A DNA stretch of 64,000 bases from Myxococcales bacterium (GTDB lineage Bacteria > Myxococcota_A > Polyangia > Polyangiales > Polyangiaceae), in the NCBI GenBank assembly GCA_016706225.1, contig JADJKB010000025.1:1-64000 (forward strand), written 5' to 3'. Under the pieces are notes generated by a model. It worked only from the letters and a program-made list of their open reading frames with translations. It ran no database searches and had not been told where the DNA came from. The translations under genes were made by a program, and so were the position numbers. Of this stretch, positions 62,912-64,000 are shown piece after piece. Each line of letters begins with the position of its first letter. Positions within the stretch are counted from its first letter, which is position 1.

Positions 62912-63418
62912 ATGACGGAACAACGGGTCACTGCCTACATGCTGGTGGTCGAGGAAGGCGTGCGATGGATCCCGACGATCGGGAAGACGCGCGGCCCAGC
63001 CACCGAGCGGGTGTTCGTCGCCCAGGCGCCGGGAGAACCCGAGAACAGCCTCGTGAGTCGTGTGGTGCGGCGCGCGCAGGAGCTGGTCAAGCGGCAGACG
63101 CCGATCGAGTGTGCGGTGATCGCGGTCAACAACGCCGCTCACGCGGAGGTGCTCGCCGCGCGCTACGAGATGGCGCAAGCGTTGGTGAGCGCCATGTCGG
63201 GAGCTTCGGCCGCGCGCCTGCACTTCGCGCCGCCGCTGCTGCTCAGTAGCGAAGCACGCCACAGCTTGCTCTCGCTCGCCGGCACTCTGGCTACGCAGCT
63301 TCGGACCTTGTCGGTGGAAGTTTGCATCCGGTTCGGGGCTCGCCCGGGGCCGCGGTCGGCGCTGCGCGTGGAAGAAGCCGGGATCTGCGTGGGCGACCTG
63401 TCGTTCGGCGCCGCCTGA
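62912..63418 (+). CDS. unknown soluble protein
   Basis: The 168-residue protein starts MTEQRVTAYMLVVEEGVRWI and has no signal, no membrane helix and an even composition (VVRRAQELVKRQTPIECAVI, AAHAEVLAARYEMAQALVSA). It looks like an alpha/beta domain, but I cannot name a family. Ribosome binding site GAGGA lies about 8 nt before ATG 62,912. Confidence 0.6.
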   Translation: MTEQRVTAYMLVVEEGVRWIPTIGKTRGPATERVFVAQAPGEPENSLVSRVVRRAQELVKRQTPIECAVIAVNNAAHAEVLAARYEMAQALVSAMSGASAARLHFAPPLLLSSEARHSLLSLAGTLATQLRTLSVEVCIRFGARPGPRSALRVEEAGICVGDLSFGAA

Positions 63419-63479
63419 ATCCCCCGGCCACCACGCCTTTGCGCATTCCTCGTCGAGCAAGCGAAGTCTCCCTGATTTT

Positions 63480-63998
63480 TCAGCTCGGGACGGCGGACTT
63501 TGCGAGCGCCCCGTGGGTACGTGCGGCGACCCGGGGCGGCAGAGCGCGCGGCTCGCTTGCGCTCGGATCGAGAACCCGATAGGCGAGCAACTTCACGCGA
63601 TCGTTCACCACGAACCAGACCAGCGCATGACCCCAAACGAATTCGGCCCAACCCCAACCGAGCGGCGTCATGAAGAGGCCGTAGACCGCGATCAGCGTCG
63701 CGGTGAGCTGCGTGCCGAAGACCGCCGCCCAGAGCATGCGAGCCGGACGGATTGACCAGAACGGCCCCCGCGAGCGCGTTAGGAAGATCGTCAGGTGTCC
63801 GGCGACGGACAGCTTCAGGTCCGGCGACGAGTCGAGCTGTGCCAGAAGCACCGGCATGGGAAGGGTTTTCAGTTCGTCCTTCGCGCTGGGCTTCGTTCTC
63901 GGCGTCGAGTCGGAGGCTTTGGCTCGCGCGGTCCTGGCGTGCATCCGATCAAATGGGGCAAGAGCCGTGCCCGACCCCCGCGCCTGTTTCGCCTCCAC
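63480..63998 (-). pseudogene. C-terminal part of an H+-ATPase-like P-type pump
   Basis: The last 110 residues, LKLSVAGHLTIFLTRSRGPF, WSIRPARMLWAAVFGTQLTA, TLIAVYGLFMTPLGWGWAEF and VVNDRVKLLAYRVLD, match the final membrane helices of plasma-membrane-type proton P-ATPases. The preceding 60 residues (ARAKASDSTPRTKPSAKDEL) are unrelated to the pump and have no phosphorylation or ATP-binding domain. The frame opens at the window edge (GTG 63,998), so more may lie outside, but the junction at about residue 60 suggests a real truncation. Confidence 0.65.
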
Positions 63999-64000
63999 GG

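Overview
This window is very GC-rich and reads like a myxobacterium, most likely a Polyangiales/Sorangiineae relative. The evidence is a large set of lipoproteins with Gly/Ser/Thr-rich linkers and Cys-rich domains, a membrane-anchored Ser/Thr kinase next to a PEGA/TPR protein, an NtrC-like regulator, a hybrid histidine kinase and a REC-GGDEF protein. The assignment is from gene content only; no rRNA or tRNA gene was found.

Region 1 (about 1-34.9 kb) is an accessory region full of broken genes. It holds decayed IS91-family copies (window start, 22.5-23.7 kb, 27.7-28.5 kb), an IS4-family element with clear ends and a 10-bp target duplication (25,891-27,396), shredded DDE integrases (28.6, 29.8-30.3, 31.4-32.0, 33.6-33.9 kb), two inverted copies of a glmS fragment, and many 5'- or 3'-truncated genes. 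A roughly 120-140-bp dispersed repeat (called repeat A here) occurs five times and usually sits at the breakpoints. One copy is split by the IS4 element and another by a 1.5-kb tract of almost pure G/C homopolymers that may be a sequencing or assembly artefact. Intact islands lie between: an AAA_14/DUF4143 ATPase, a GNAT acetyltransferase, an AbiEi/AbiEii-like pair with a readable promoter and operator, a HepT/MntA pair, two further nucleotidyltransferase modules and an epoxide-hydrolase/dehalogenase-type alpha/beta hydrolase.

Within region 1, 14.4-20.4 kb is a tight five-gene minus-strand operon: Cys-rich lipoprotein with (GTGGT)n linker, Cys-rich lipoprotein, Ser/Thr kinase with one membrane helix, TPR/PEGA membrane protein, and a third Cys-rich lipoprotein. 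Starts and stops overlap or lie within 7 nt, so these five probably act together as an envelope sensing or assembly unit. It is the best candidate here for an undescribed system.

Region 2 (about 35-64 kb) is mostly orderly. It carries an acyl-CoA dehydrogenase, secreted lipoproteins (Cys-rich, concanavalin-like, secreted EEP nuclease, HEAT-repeat, Cys-rich plus ferritin-like), an AI-2E family permease, and a minus-strand envelope/stress set (small lipoprotein, DUF3494 ice-binding-like lipoprotein, OmpA-family protein with a DUF4398-like partner, GlsB/YeaQ-type membrane protein, amphipathic LEA-like protein). Then comes a plus-strand signalling cluster: NtrC-type activator, PAS-PAS-kinase-REC-REC, two single receivers, a REC-GGDEF gene with an in-frame TAA, and a histidine kinase with a frameshift. 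It leads into a cation P-type ATPase. The window ends with a small secreted protein, an unknown 168-residue protein and the C-terminal part of an H+-ATPase-like P-type pump.
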